Assembly: GCA_026261815.1 (NCBI GenBank)
Contig: JAMPIT010000230.1
Span: 38,710,501-38,774,500, forward strand
DNA length: 64,000 nt
Direction: 5' to 3'
Source: Monarcha castaneiventris obscurior
Taxonomy: Eukaryota > Chordata > Aves > Passeriformes > Monarchidae
Part shown: one piece after another, positions 13,132 through 28,300 of the stretch
Layout: each line of letters begins with the position of its first letter
Numbering within the stretch: position 1 is the first letter of the stretch
Notes under the pieces: model-generated
Seen by the model: the letters and a program-made list of their open reading frames with translations, nothing else
Databases searched by the model: none
What the model was told of the DNA's origin: nothing
Position numbers and translations under genes: made by a program

Positions 13132-15283
13132 TTCCTTTCTATCTAAACACTGCACCACTGATATTTCCTACCTACAGTCCCTCTGCACAGTACTGTACTA
13201 GATTTCCCCTTGTCCCAGATCTCTCTAGGTCCACCTATCAGCCTCCATTCCTGAATATTATGCCTTGGCTTTTTTTAGTAAAAGAATATTTTTGACTGAT
13301 TCTTTTCAGTGGCATGCATTTTTCCAGTTACAGAATCCAAAACACATCTTGCAATCTTTCCCTTTGACGCCAGTAGTAATCTCAAAGTATGGGACTAGAG
13401 CAGGTTTCATAATTTCAGGGTGGGCAGTACAGAAATGGTTTCTCCTTGTTTGGTTGGGTTTTTTTAATCTTATAAAAATCTGTAAACAGGTTTTCAGAGT
13501 AATGTCCCCTCCTTTTTCATTACCACCTTGCATTAACCAAAGGTAATCAACCTGTACATTCAGAGACTTAAGTTTCAGTCCATAGCAATTATTTCAAGAA
13601 CTGGCATATTTGAATTCCTGTGTTGTGGAAACAAGACTAACCCCAGCTTGAAGTTATGGAATATTTGATGAATGTTTTACGATCGGACAGATGGAAGCAC
13701 TTCCTACGCTTTTATCAAACAACTAATTTAAAAAAAAATCACAGTCACATCAGGATATATGAATTTAGCAGCACCTCTACCTTAATCTCTAAGATTATTG
13801 TATTAAATCGATTAATCATTTATGGACAGCAAGAAGAGTTTAAAAGCTTGGCAGGAAAAGCCGTCAGTCTTGTGCTTTCATTTTCCACTATGCTGTGATT
13901 TTGGGTAGCAGAAGGGAGAACACAACTTGGGCTGCTTTTGATCACCATCTAGTGCATGAAGTAAAGAACTGCACAGGTTTAAGGAGTGACTGATTCAAAG
14001 TTAAGCAGCAGTAGGATTACAGGTCTTATCATCATTTCTAGAAGACCTCAAATAGGCTTACAGAACTTGAAAAAGCAGGAATTTCCTGCCTGATGAAAGT
14101 CAGGTGTTTCATGAAAATACCGTTTTCTAGTAGTCTGTGACTGTGGTGGTCTAGGGATATAAAGAAAGCAAGACCTGCATAGTGAAATAGTGTCTTTTTC
14201 AGCCTAAGTTACTTAGTGAAAAAGAGCAACATGGTTTCAAGCAAGGAGTACTTTCATCAAGTCTCTTCCAGTTGTCTAAATGCTACATTCATTTCATTGT
14301 TCTCTGATTTTTTGTCGAGATAGTCAGAAATACTATTTGCAAAATTCTTCACTTATAAAAATTAATTGTGTGTATTGTTATAACTAAAGCCCACATTCTG
14401 ATTGTGCTTCAGCATTTATCCATGCAATGGGGACTTCAAGGCTGGTAAATCAGTTGGATGACTGGGCAGAGGAAGAACCTGAGTACGACTGGGGGTGGAA
14501 GTCCCTGGCAGCTTTAGGTTTTGACCATTGCAGATGGCTCAGGACAACTCAGATTGTGCTTTTCAACAGCACGTGTCAACCAAGGCCAGTTCTTGGATAA
14601 CAGACTTGCTTTTCAGAAATCATACTGTGTCTCCATCCACAGAAGCTCAATGTCTTCACCCTCGGGAACTTACTTAAAAAGACCAAAACAACAGAAAATA
14701 TGCCTTTACTAAAACAGGTTCATAGCTTCAATATTAAATATTAATATTTTGAATTTTCATCAAAGATTAGCAGGAGTTTCAGGAGACATTGCCTGTAGAC
14801 AGCAGAACAGCCTTCTTTTTAAGGGAAAAAATGCTTCTTCCCCCTGTTTTCTTATGAGGCCAGGTGAAGGAGCAGACAAAGATGCTTCAACACCATGACT
14901 TACCATTACTTAGTCATGGTATATAGCCTATAGTCACTGTTATACAATGCCTACCCATGTCAATAACCTCTTACAGCAGCAAGCCAGAAATAATGTCTAT
15001 AGGTATCCCTTCACATCTGAATTCAGACCATCAGCTGAACTGTCAGGGAAAAACCAAACAAACAACAGCAATCAACTACTGTTAAAAATGTATACTAACT
15101 CCTCAAATATTACTGTGTTCAGACTCCATATAGGACACTCAAATGCCTAGGAAGAACTGTAAAATACTTACAAGTTTCATATTTTATCAGACACCGATCT
15201 CTCAATGACAATTATTTATCTTAATATGTTATTTAAGGTAACTTTTTTAGTCTAAACCATGCCAATCAATACATAATTTATAC

Positions 15284-16145
<862 letters not shown>

Positions 16146-16735
16146 CTAGTGTTGCCAGGAAAGTGGGACATAACTCATGCTTGCTATAGTTTATTCTTTA
16201 ACAGCTCGTGCCTTCAAAACGGAGCTTGCAGTATTAATGAGGAAATTATGTTGATTTAAGAACTGGAAGGAATTTCTTGCCCCCCTCAAACACGGTTTTT
16301 TTTTTTTTTCCTTGACTGCACCAAAGAGACATTAACAGCCTGAGCACTAATTAACAGTTCCAACACATTACTGTCGTTCTGGTGCCCCCCGATGGTCACC
16401 TGGCTCTACTACTACCTGCGGCTGAAAATCCTCTTGGAAAAGCCGGGCTCCAGGGGTGACCCCCAAGTGTACATGTAGCTCTTCAGTCGGCTGGAACCGA
16501 GCCCTGAGCCCTGGCACAGCTAGAGACACAGCAGAATTCCCATCCTTGGGATCCAGAGCGGGGCATCCAGGGCGGGTCGTCCAGCCAGGTCCTAACCACC
16601 ATCCCTACCCACGTCCAGCAGAGCATTTTGGATGCTTCGGCAGTGCGTCCTCCAGGTCAACAAAACTGTTTCACAGCTACTGTTGATTGTGAAAAACAAC
16701 CTGATTCACAAGCACAAATGCTACATAGACTAGTT

Positions 16736-16866
16736 TGGCTTGACCTTTCAAGGTCATCTAGTCCAGCAACCCTGCAAGGAGCAGGGACACCTTCAACTAC
16801 ATCAGGCTGTCCAAAGCCCCATCCAGCCTGACCCTGAATCTCTCCAGGGATGGGACATCTGTGGAA
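16736..16866 (-). mobile_element. CR1 LINE 3' end fragment (minus)
   Basis: The plus strand reads AGGTCATCTAGTCCAGCAAC, then GGAGCAGGGACACCTTCAAC, then CATCCAGCCTGACCCTGAAT and CTCCAGGGATGGGACATCTG. This is the reverse complement of a common avian CR1 3' end. It is only about 130 bp, starts close to the polypurine tract, and has diverged moderately. Confidence 0.8.
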
Positions 16867-17519
16867 ATCTACATTATATTAATCAAACTGAGGCATTGTT
16901 CAAGCAGCCAAGACACAGCACTGGCTGTGTCTTACCTTCCTTCCCCAGCAGTCACCACACCCTGTTACCACACACAGACCCAGCACGTCCCCAGACTCTA
17001 ATTCATACAAAAATCAGTTTTTCACACCCTGTCCCAAATCACCAGAGGGGTAGTGCAGACCCAGTATGATACATCTTCATTTCCAACCATACTGCGGCCC
17101 AAAGAAATTACTCACTGATCTATAAATCAGCAGTCCCCCTGTGAACTCATCACAACCTGACTACACTCACTGAAGCCTAAGAGAAAGGATGGACACAATC
17201 ACAAAGACTGTTTTAAAAGACTTAATTTCCAAAAAACTTCAGGTGGAAAAGATAGATGAAGGCTTAAAGCTCTTTAAGAAGAGATTAGATGGCCAAAAGC
17301 TGCAATCCTTCAATCAAGAAAGAAGACAGCTTTATCTAAAAGCCCATCCCGATTTATTGGCAAAGGGAAGATAGCAAAGCAATATTTAACAAGTTGAAAG
17401 AGGGAAGCAGATGAGATAGCAATCAATACAAATGTGACATGAAGAAAATTTATCAGAAGGAAAAGAAAACCTTGATGGACAGGACTAAGGAAAGAAGAAG
17501 CAGTTTAGTATGTACCTTA

Positions 17520-17840
17520 GGGATGACTGAAGCCCTACCCATGGTTAAATCATTAAAAATGCAGGCAACGTAGAAGTGTTTACTAAGCTTGCTTTTTCTG
17601 CTCGGAGGAATTTCTACCACAAACCTGATGAGCTTTGCAAGCCATCAGCAGCTATTGGGATGTTAAAGGTCTACTGAAGAAAAATTTTTAGGTCTATAGG
17701 CCTGGATGATTTATACCTAAGATTAAAAACAGCTCACTGAAGCTGTGGATAATTTTTTAGGATACTGTGGAAATTTCAGAAAACAGGCACTAGTATTAGA
17801 AGTGGTAAGGAGATAGACCTAGTGAAATAAGGTTGCTTAA
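17520..17840 (+). mobile_element. Ancient CR1-like LINE, ORF2 fragment
   Basis: The stretch GGCCTGGATGATTTATACCT, then AGCTCACTGAAGCTGTGGAT and TGGAAATTTCAGAAAACAGG, is a decayed version of the CR1 ORF2 segment just before the RT core (Gly-Leu-Asp-Asp-Leu-x-Pro, then Glu-Ile-Pro-x-x-Trp). Indels break the frame. It is in the same orientation as the 3' piece at 19140-19456, so the two may belong to one insertion whose middle has decayed. Confidence 0.6.
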
Positions 17841-18892
17841 GTCACTATGAACCTAAAGCTAAAAAATAAAAACTCAAGCTGGATTTAATTTATAATGAAT
17901 TAAAGGGCAAGAACACGTAGGAATTCTAAAATTTATAGAAACAAATTCAAAGTGCAGTCTTTTGTGTTCAGTTATAGTTATATCTTTGCCAAGCACCATT
18001 TTTTTTGGGTCAGCCCACCTTCATTATTTTGCTGATATTCCAAGTTTTCTTGATGATTTATTTGCACTTAGAGCATTAATAGGAAAGCCTTACACAAGCC
18101 ATTTAAATGAAAAATAGCAGGAACAACTCACACAGGAACAGCACAAAAAAAAACAGGACCACACAATGGCAATGCAGTAGGACTAAGCAAGGTTTGAATA
18201 AGTAGCACAACTCCCCACGAAGGAAAAACAGGGCGTCAATCAAACATTGCTGCTAGGGAGGCTCCACAGAGACCAGGATTAACCTTGATGCTGATCCTCA
18301 CTGTTGGTTTTCTGAAAGTCAGTAAATGACAGCTGAGACCATTTCCAAGTGAGAGACTCACAAAGGGAGAAAAACGAGGAGGACAAGCCATTGCACAGAC
18401 CTGAGCTGCTCAAATTCAGTCAAAAGGTAAGTTGTGCATGCAGGGAAAAAACCAGAAACAGCTCAAAATGGATGACTACACTAAAACAGTGACTCTGAAA
18501 AGCCTGTAGCAGTAAACAATACAACAAAATTCATATGAATTTCCAGGTCACACATCAGAAGCTAAAAATCCTTCCTGGCAAACAACTGACTTCTCTGCAA
18601 TTGTTTTCACTCTACACCCAAGCCAAAATCAGCTTTTAAAAGTTCTGTCAAGAGGTAGACTACAAAGTTTTGTAATTAGGTCATTTATCTGAATGCTTTA
18701 AAACAGTCAAGACTGCTCTTAAACAAAGATTTCCAGATCATGGGACCACTGGTTTATCTGGGGAGTCAGTTTTCCACAGGCCAATGTGAAAAAACCCAAA
18801 CCACCCAAGATGTCTCAACAATTTATTTTGTTCTCAAATTAGTAGTTTATGCACATAAGAAAACTTTTCAGCATTCATCACCAAAGATCAAG

Positions 18893-18966
18893 ATATATAG
18901 ATATATTGATATATTGATATATGTTTTTGCTTTTTTTTTGTTTTTTTTGTTTTTTGTTTTTTTACA
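18893..18966. repeat. AT-dinucleotide/poly(T) low-complexity stretch
   Basis: GATATAT units are followed by T-rich sequence with occasional G. It lies between the two ancient CR1 pieces. Confidence 0.85.
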
Positions 18967-19139
18967 AAGCCCTCCAAAGAAATACAGTAGAAGAAAAAAT
19001 GTAATATGATCCACAATTTTATAAACAAGTGCACAGGCATTAGGGAGACAATTTTACCTCCACATAAAGCAGTGGAAACACAGGTGCTGGTGAACCCAGG
19101 TGCTGGCAAGCAAGACATAGTTCAGATGTTTGTTGGGGT

Positions 19140-19456
19140 TTTTTACAATAATGAAAAATGGGAAGGAAGATGATGACAGCCACAGGAACAACTCTAATGT
19201 CTAATGAAGGCTTAAAGATCTGAATCTATTTAGTTTATAAATAAAAGAATGAGTTGACTTGATGATAACTTATGAGCAAAAGGTGAAAATATGTTAGAGA
19301 AGGCTATTTTAGTGTGGATACGCATTTTTTCACCATCATTTTGTATAGGTAGGCTAATTAGCTATTGAAAGGTGGTGCCAAGGAAAGTGGTAGTTTTACC
19401 ATTCCTTGATGTTTTCCAGTCAAGAATAGATGCCTTTCTTGAAGATGTGTTTATAC
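19140..19456 (+). mobile_element. Ancient CR1-like LINE, 3' part
   Basis: It contains, in order, AAGATCTGAATCTATTTAGT, then GAGTTGACTTGATGATAACT, AGGCTATTTTAGTGTGGATA, and a closing block GGTGCCAAGGAAAGTGGTAG ... TTGATGTTTTCCAGTCAAGA. These follow the layout of the old amniote CR1 3' end (two-turn helix region, Pro-x-Glu-Val-Val, then a Phe-Lys-x-Arg stretch). It is strongly diverged. Confidence 0.65.
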
Positions 19457-22189
19457 AAAAGTCACTGGGCTACCCAGAGAAGAGTCCCCAAAATACAGAG
19501 CTGGCCAAGTAGACAATGACAGTACCCTAAAACAACCACTAAACAGTTCTTTGATCAAGTACTTGTGAGCCAGGTATGTTTGTAACTCTTTTTTAGAGAT
19601 GCTGCATTTGCTCAATTGCCCACATCTTTTGCAACTCCACTGATATGGGAGTTCCCCACTTACCCCTGATATAACAAACACAGTGAAATACTTCCCGAGA
19701 CGGGGTAAGCCAGTTGAAATTGTCACCCATGTTTCAGACTACAGTGGAAGTTTACCTTTCCTGTGAGGCAAAATAAAGACTTATTCTGTTCAGCAGCTGC
19801 TCTTTTCTAGATGATAAGGCAAAAAAATATATTATTTTCCATCAAATAGATAGTAACTCATCCTGTAGCAGTCCATTAATTAAGGAAGAAACTCAAAAGA
19901 TTTTATTTTCCTTCTGTCCAACTACCTACAAAATGACCAAAAAAAAATCACTATGCTATCTATCTCATGATCACTATTATTGCACTATGGTCAATTCATT
20001 GCTGTTATTTATTAAACATGTCAAACCCAACAGAATGCTAGAAGACACTTGTTCCATTCAGAAACTACAGCAAGTACTAGCTGGCAAGGCAGAACAGTCA
20101 CAATTCCACCAGACAGAGTTGTAACCAGGGGGAAATTTATTGAGTGGCGTAGAAATGGTTCATTTAAAAAACCACCACCAACAGACCACACTACTACTCA
20201 CTATTCATTCATGATATCATAATTTAATCCACCTGCAATTTCTGATATTCCAGTACCTAAGATTAAGATACCTAAAGTTTTCAGAGAAGGTCCTGCTACC
20301 ACACCCTTGCAGAGGGAAAGGCAGCACTTAAGAAGGTGCCAAGAAATGGTTCCACATAGTAGTTTAACTAGTGCAGAAGCAAGACAAATCATGCATTAAC
20401 AATTAAACAACTGCTAAGAATGATTTCTGCTTGGCCATGCTCTTTACTTTCACTCTCACTAAGATTCATCCTATGCAGAGGACCAAGGGGAGGGGAAAAT
20501 ATTACTGTTATCCTACATGTACCCTTCAGCATTGAAATACCAATTGTTACTGAGGTTAATGAATATATAAAACCATCATAAAGGAATATATATAACCATC
20601 ATGTATCAAGCCACTGGCTCTGGTGGGTAGTTCCCTTATCAGTCCCTAGTGCACCGTAAAATGCTCACTGCAAATCTCACCTAAAAATCACCTCAGTCAC
20701 ACCTCACCCCATTAAGTTCAAACGCCCACTGTAAAACAGATCCTCTGAACTGCATAGCAAAATCCTCCCAGGAACAGGGAGCCACAGGTTGGGCAGGTGC
20801 AGGAAGGCAGCTCTAGGAGCAGCTTACAGGCACGAGGTGAAACAGTGCAGGGAAAACACGATGGTCCTCCAGGAGCACCATTAAACACCGTGAGAGGGGA
20901 CTGACCTGGGCTGCACGGCTGCCTCACTGCCCCAACCCCAAGGGCTGCAGGTCAGCCAGCACAGCCTGCACCAGCCCTGTTCTGGCACAGTCAGACAATG
21001 CAGCCCTGGCACATGAGCCCCATAATTCTCAGTCAAGAAAGGTTCAAGGGTCTCAATTTTGCCAGGCTTCCTACAGTTTCATTCCAAGTCGTGTTCTCTG
21101 TCAGGATGCTGCAAAAGTCAACCTTCCTTCTACCACATTTAAATAGGAAAAGAATTTATCCCTTGTGCAAACCACAGAGCAGCAAGTCCACAAAACCCTT
21201 CTGTTTGCTGTTTTTCTGAGACAAAACAACACATCCTCCCCATACCCACACAATACCACCTGTGCAGCTTCAGGGTTGCAAATTATTGCTTTCCCATCAC
21301 CAGGAGATCAGTTAGGATCCTTCAGAGAGCCCCGGAGGCTTCTCATATGAAAGGAGTAAATTCAGAGCTGGCAGACAGATAGATCAGCTTCACAGACCCA
21401 GAGAACCTGTTCAGTGCTCCTGAGGGAGCATTCTGCAGACACCAGGACAGAGACGAGATAGCCATGAGTCAAGTGTACTGGAGATACCCTGAAATGCTAA
21501 TGTCTCTAAAGGACTGTTTTTCTCATTTTGCATAAAATCAGGAGGTGGAAGGGGCAGGAAAGGGAGTTTATTGTTCCCCTGAATGTCGGATAAAACAATT
21601 GAAGTCAGTGCATTAAAATATGATTACATTTTGTTATAAAAAAATAGATGATAGGGCTTTTATTCAGGTGAAAACTTAGCACAGAATGAAGCTTCTAGGG
21701 ACCTCAGCCAGTCCAGTACTTAGACATTCCCAGAATGCTTCAATTATTGAGTTCCCCTGTGATATATACTGGGTTTCATTTTGATCCACAGGCTATTAAA
21801 CATGATCTATGATACTTTCAGAAAAGCACTAGTTTGGAGTTCAACCTGTAACTTGAACTTTTTTTCTTCTATCATTGGTTATTAATGTGCATACAGCACT
21901 GAGAGAGCAGGATGAAGGGGTGCACAGACATTAAGGAGCACAGTGCTGCTTAAGGAGAAGTCTACAGGGTCACACAGAACAAACTGTGTTGAGTGTCTTC
22001 AAACTCTGCTTTCTTGCTAAAAGCAGTTCTCTTCACAGGCAGGCACAAAAGGCCATTTAAAATATTGGCCAAAATGTTCTAACTCCAAAATGAAGCAAAG
22101 GAAGTGTAATTAGTCCCATTTAAGCAGAGGAAAATACATGCTGATTGGGCAAACAAGTGCTGTGTAGTAGGGAATCAGAATGCACTTTT
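19457..22189. other. Non-coding, no gene recognised
   Basis: Somewhat GC-richer at 20750-20990. I could assign no ORF. Confidence 0.65.
20566..20604. repeat. Short tandem duplication (unit about 23 bp)
   Basis: GAATATATAAAACCATCAT is repeated as GAATATATATAACCATCAT after a few bases. AT-rich. Confidence 0.7.
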
Positions 22190-22366
22190 TCTTTGTGAGG
22201 GTGACCAAACACCTGCCCAGGGAGCTTATGGAGTGTGCCACTCTTGGAGATATTCAACAGCCACCTGGACACTGTCCTGGACAACCAACTCTAGATGTTC
22301 CTGCTTGAGCAGGGAGCTCAGACAGGACCTCCTGTGCTCCCTTCAAACATCGACTGTCCTGTGATT
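22190..22366 (+). mobile_element. CR1 LINE 3' end fragment
   Basis: It reads GTGAGGGTGACCAAACACCT, then CTTGGAGATATTCAACAGCC, then CCTGGACACTGTCCTGGACA and CTGCTTGAGCAGGGAGCTCA, and ends near CTGTGATTCCTTTTG. These are the consecutive blocks of an avian CR1 3' end, distinct in detail from the copies at 3.9 and 10.2 kb, so probably a different subfamily. Confidence 0.82.
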
Positions 22367-25300
22367 CCTTTTGCAAGTTTTTTTACAATGCAGTTACTTG
22401 AGGAATACTGTACATTACTCCGTCCTCTCCCTTTCCAAAAATAATTTTCTTTTATATGATCCCCATAGGTAAATACAAACTCATATACATGTGTATGCAT
22501 AGGAACACACCTGCATTTACATTGAAACATTGCATATGGACAGTTCTAAAGAGTTTCACAGTGTTGCATTACAAAATACAATTTTTTTTTTTCCTTTTCT
22601 ATAGCAGTAATGAACAAAAATGCAATACTGCTCTGTAGGGCAACATGACTCCAAGTAAGAAGTACTTATTTTTGTTATGCTATTGAGAAATGATGAAAGG
22701 TACAAATAAGGATGACATTGAAGTGCTCTTAATGCAAACAAACAAACAGAGAGATTATAAACTCTTACATTCATTATAAATTCCCTCTGGTTTCCTATAC
22801 TCAGAAAATAGTTTAATATTTGCTTTTAAAAAATGTCACAGTTGACATAGCTTTCAGATTAGCTTTTTCAATTCTGCCCAAACACAGAGAGAACAATTTT
22901 CGGACGTGTGTCACCAACTGCTTGCTTAATATCTATGAATTGCACCACTTTCACTTAGTCCCACCAAACATTCACCTTTCTGGAAAAGAAATGGGGTTGT
23001 TTTACCCTCTTGGTCTTTCTACAGTTTAAGAGATGCTTAACAATGGATGCAAAGCATCTACTGCTCTGGGTAACAGGCTGTATCTATTTGAAAGCCATAC
23101 AAATTAAATAGTAATGTCTTTGTTCACAAAGAAATAGAAAGGAGCTCTTATGCAGTGCTTAAGTGCCCTTTAGTCAATTGAATCTGTGCAATAAAGGAGA
23201 GAACGCAGTTCCATTGAATCCCCACCACCTCTGTTGACCTGTCAGTTATAAAGTAAGGCTTTCTAGAAGCTTCCTGTATATAAACAGAAATATTTATTAT
23301 GTATGGAGCTTTTAACAATGCGAAGATTTAAAAACAGGGTATTTTCTATATCTGAACTGAAAGCTAGAATGACCCTCAGGTCTAAGGAGGCAGTATGCAA
23401 AAATTTTAAGATATTGGACAAGTGGAACCCATGTAAGAAAGGAGCACACCTACACAGAATATACACCACTGTCATAGGTTATTTGCTTTGATCCTGAAAG
23501 AACAGTCATGTGAACTGCTCCTTTTTAACCGGAATAAAGTACCATATTTAACCTGTGGCCATGTGGGTCCTTGTACCTGAGCCAGCTAAGGTATCATCTC
23601 AGAGCATTACATACCATGAGGAAAACACACCTTGCAGCCATCTCCCTGGAAGGTTTGGTCCTTTGCGTTTAATCTGTGGGTGTCTCGTGATCTTATTTCT
23701 TGACAATATTTCTCTCCACTTTGCCTACAGCCCCCAGCTTCATTTCATGCCATTATGTGTATCACCACGCAGAGAAATTATCGGACCCTCCATTATCCTT
23801 AAAAGGATTTAAAGCAAAAAACGACCAGTGTAAAACCTGTTTCATCTCTGGAGATCTGAGCAATCTCACTCTGCAGGTGGCTTGGGGAAGATGAAATCCT
23901 TGTTCAGCTTGAATGCAACATATGGAGCTGCAGCAGACTCCCTCCCTCCAGCTTTGATCGTTTCCGTAGGCTGAGCACTAGGGATCAATAGACCTCAGTC
24001 CCCAGTGTGCCTTGAACACACACAGCTCAATGTTAAGTCTCTGACAAAAGTTGCCCTGCACTCTCATCTAGTAAACCATTCAGCAACAAAATCATTGGGG
24101 TTTCTTCTCCTTTTTTTCCCTCCCAAGAATGGAGGTTTTAACAGCTGTGCAACAGTGCTCTTAAAACAGATTCGTTTTGCTGCCAGATGTATTATTTAGT
24201 AATATTGATCATTGCTTATTTGCATCAATTGGGACAGGTACCACTGACCTAACATATGTAAAGATTTCTGCATGAATGGGACTGCCTTTAACAGGAGCCC
24301 AGCTGGTACTACCCATCCCTGAAAAAGTCAGTCTGGATAAGGGGCAAAGTGGAAAGCTAGAAGAGAAGTATCTACAACTGCCATGTCATGCATTAGTAGA
24401 ATGTCACTTAGGACCACTATAGAAAGCATGGGCTGGAAGCAGTTCACACCTTTGCCTTATTACATCTGCTGTAGGTTGCAACACAGTCATACAAATATAC
24501 CTCTGTTCCAGCCCCATACACATCCCTGATATGCCAGACGTCCCACAAAAGAGCAAGTGTGAGATCAGGTCACTCTCTCATACCGTTATATGTGGCTGAA
24601 AGTTAGGCAGGTGTACAACTTCACCAATGTAAAATATACACTGAAGTGTCCCTAACACCTGGGTCAAGTGCTAAGGTGGAGTGGAAACTGTCAAGTGCAT
24701 TGATTCCTGCATCGATTCCTACTTCTCCTGATGAAGACTTTACCAGTCAATTTGGGCCCTTAGACTAATACTGCTACTTCAGTAACCATGCAAGAATAAA
24801 TATAGAAGAGAACAAAGACATAAATTCCAGTTATAAGCAGATACACAGAAACCAAAATACTCTACTTTGAATTGACAATTAAAAAAAAAAACACGTTATT
24901 TTTGTATTCTTATAACTCAATTCTATGGAGGATACATTTAAAACAAAGTCATGTTAAATGCCTTGTTTAATTAACAGCTACAGTCACTTTTGTACTCATG
25001 AGTTACAGGAAACTGCAGAAAAAGACATATTAAAAGGGAAAGTGTGCAAATCCCTCATTAACGAGGTACTGAAACACTGCTATAATTTTTCTCTGCTATT
25101 ATATTACACTGTACTGTTCCTTCTCATTTATCAAAGCTTAGACCTTACTTCTTAACAATAACAGTCATTTATATGCAACCAAACTACAAAAAATTTATTC
25201 ATCTGCTGCTTTATATTATGCAGTATTAGTTGCAAAATGAGTTGCAAAAAAGTTTTTTACTTTAAAAAATGAATTCTTATTTTATTATTAAACTTCCGAG

Positions 25301-28300
25301 CATCACCTTCTGCTGAGGAATTGTCATACTACAATGTAAGTGCTGATTATTATCATGTTATTCATTTTGTAGCTTCAGTGCTTGTTGTGCCTCTCCCCTC
25401 TAAGGTCCTTGCCTGCAGCCCTGCCTCCACTGGGTCTCCTGATCTCACCTCTCCTGGAATGCTGCACTTCTGCCCCTCTTGAACACAATACTGAGAATGT
25501 AGCTAGATCCATTCAATCAGGAGGAGATTTTGCAGCTCTTCTCTCCAGAAGCCTGTGAAATAGAAGTCTAAAACAGCACACAGCATGCTGAGGATCTAGT
25601 GTTAGGCTCTTTTTACTTGTATTTATAAATACTGCAGCTAATCAAGGATCATGGCAGCTCTTAGGTTCCCCTTCTGAATAATGCAGTCTTCCCCCAGGGT
25701 GCTTCTGACTGCAGGTTGCCTAAGTCATGATCTGGGAGGTCCCTTTCTTGTTCTCTGTGTTAAAGATGGAGGAAAACCAGCCAATTCCTCAAGCAGTTTC
25801 CTTGGGTAACTGCCTTAAGTTTTATAGGGTGAATCTGAAGCTTCTGTTGACCCTGAAGATTTCCCTGACAAATCAAATTTCTTCAAACAACCCCTTCAGA
25901 GGTCCCATCTGACATGCTGAAATGACAATCCACCTTCCCCTGGAAGGTCTAAAAGGAAGATTGCCTAAGCAATCTCTTCCATCTGTAGATTTTTGTTTCT
26001 TGAAGTCCACCACAGATTTGAAGGGTGCTTTAAGAGAAAGCAAAGAGGTTGAGGGACTGCACTACTGAAGTCTAGACAGACAACATCCACAGCCTTTCCT
26101 TCATCACCAAGTGGGTCACCTTGTCATGGAAGCCAATGATTTAGCCAATCTAAATCCCATATACTTCCGTGCAAATCTTACCATTTGTTTTCCTGCCATT
26201 TGTTGAGGCCCTCCACTGAAATTCATGTCAAACTGAGCTAGATGGTAGAGGCAGTAGGCTGCTTGATACCACAAAAATTACTCAGAAAAGGAAAGTTCAC
26301 AGAAACCTGTCTTTGTCATTACTCTTAAGCACACACATTAAAGTATTGTTTAATTGTTTTCTTGTTCAAGTGTAAGAAAAACTCAAAGTTTGTAGTACAC
26401 AGGGATGCCAGCAAATCAAATAACATTTTGCACACAAACCCCAAGAGAAATATACTCGCAGTAACATATTTGGGACCTTTCTTATGCCTAAACCTGGCTC
26501 ACTGCATTTAATACTGGGGTTATAACCGATGTAGTTTTTCTCTTGTTCTTCCACGGTGGAGAGGACAAACTGTATTAATATAACCAAATGGAGGTTGTTT
26601 TTTCCCTCGCCATTCAAACCTTGTACCATAATCAACAGGTATTTTGAATAAATAAATACTGCTGAATTGGGTCCTTGATTAGTTTTGTATTTATACCACA
26701 AAGACCACAAGATTCAGGGGTTGCCAAGGCAACGCCACTTCAACCTCCTTACATTTATGTTTTGATCTGAAATCTCTCATTACACAAATGTATCACAGCA
26801 CCATTCAGCATGACAGGCTATTTTACAAATATGCCTTCAGATAACAGACAGCAATATTCTTCTCTTAAGTAGGAGAGAAAGGCCGGAATAAGGTTACCTT
26901 TTGTTAAGGGGGAGAGAGGAGGGGCAAAACGGCATTCCAAGCTATACAGGCTTTAGTAGGACATTACTACTTTAATATGACTTTGCATCCTCAGCCTTCC
27001 ATTACGGCCAATGAATTTTGTATTACTTGGCCAAAAATCCTCAAAAGGGAAGGAAGGAAACTAAACAAAACCATAAAACACCAACTGCACCACACAAGTA
27101 GAGTCTGAGACTGAAATGCTAGAATTTTGAGTAACTGAAACTAACAACTGTGTATAAAAGCTTTACTGAACCATTGGAGATCTGACACTCCAGTGTATGT
27201 TTTTTAGAACTACAAAGCAGGCAAAGTTTAGTTAACCACAAAAGACTTGCTAGGAACCTACTGGCACTTTTTGAACCTAGATTTCGAGGTTTAAAGTGGT
27301 AATTAGCAATAAACCACTAGCCTTCTTTACTGAACAGTATTCATTACATAATACTCTACCTACAGTTATGCTCCAGGATCCTTTGGCAAGGCCAGGCTCC
27401 TGCAGGAGGAGGAGGAGTCTGTTAAAGACAGTTACTTCTGTGTCATCTTTTAGTCTGCACGACTAAAGTCTGAGTTTCAGCAGAATACAAACTGATCCAG
27501 AATGAATAAGACATGGCTGGCTGACTGGGTTAGCAGCAGGATGGCAATAGAATAGCTCCAAATGTATCCCTCCAAACTCCTCCTTGTGCCCTAGCATCCT
27601 CTGCGCTGCCTGGAGGCTTTCCAGAGATGGTATTACTAAAAATCAGCTAATTCTACATCATCTGCAGGCATTTCAGTATAAGCTGAGAAAGCTGATTTTT
27701 CTAAAGAGAAGATTATTACAAGAAAGAATATGCATAGACATTGTAGGTATGGAGAAAATATGAAAATTGAAATGATATCTGATTATGTGCTTTCACTTCT
27801 TCCCTCACTCCCATTTCTGGCTCGTAATCTCCAGTTCAGCTTTTCTCACCGTGACCCTATGACACACCGACCATTCTCAGCGGTAAACAAAATAAATCCT
27901 ACGGTGTGTCACCAAAGGAAAAGGAGCGAAATTCCCACTGGGGGGCGCATACAGCACTAGCAAAGCCATCGCTCCTTCATCCAGACAATTATGTCAGTGC
28001 CAGGTCAGAGACAACGGCCCTCAGCCTGCAACCACAAAATAACACCACTTACAGATACTTCTGGTTGGAATCTACCAGCAGCTCCTCGATTACCACAGAG
28101 GGCCCGTTTGTATGGTTCCTACAAGAAGAAATCTCTCCTCACTTGCGAGGGATGGCTCTGGAAAACACCTTACACGGCTGGGTCGTTTTCGGGCTGTGCC
28201 ATTTGCTGTGCTCTCAGCCTGCTGCTCAGTGCCCAGGGCATGGAGTGTGCTGGACCATCTAACTGCATCCAAAGCCCTGCTGCACTGTTTGCAGAACTAG

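Larger units (their letters stand above)
10926..15283. other. Non-coding, no gene recognised
   Basis: Contains a short TG repeat, a possible CR1 tail and a small minisatellite. I see no exon-like ORF with splice sites and known protein similarity. Confidence 0.65.

Noticed and set aside
17189..17374. 61-codon Lys-rich ORF as a small gene
   Set aside because: It lies beside an ancient CR1-like piece, has no promoter or family match, and is better treated as repeat debris or chance.
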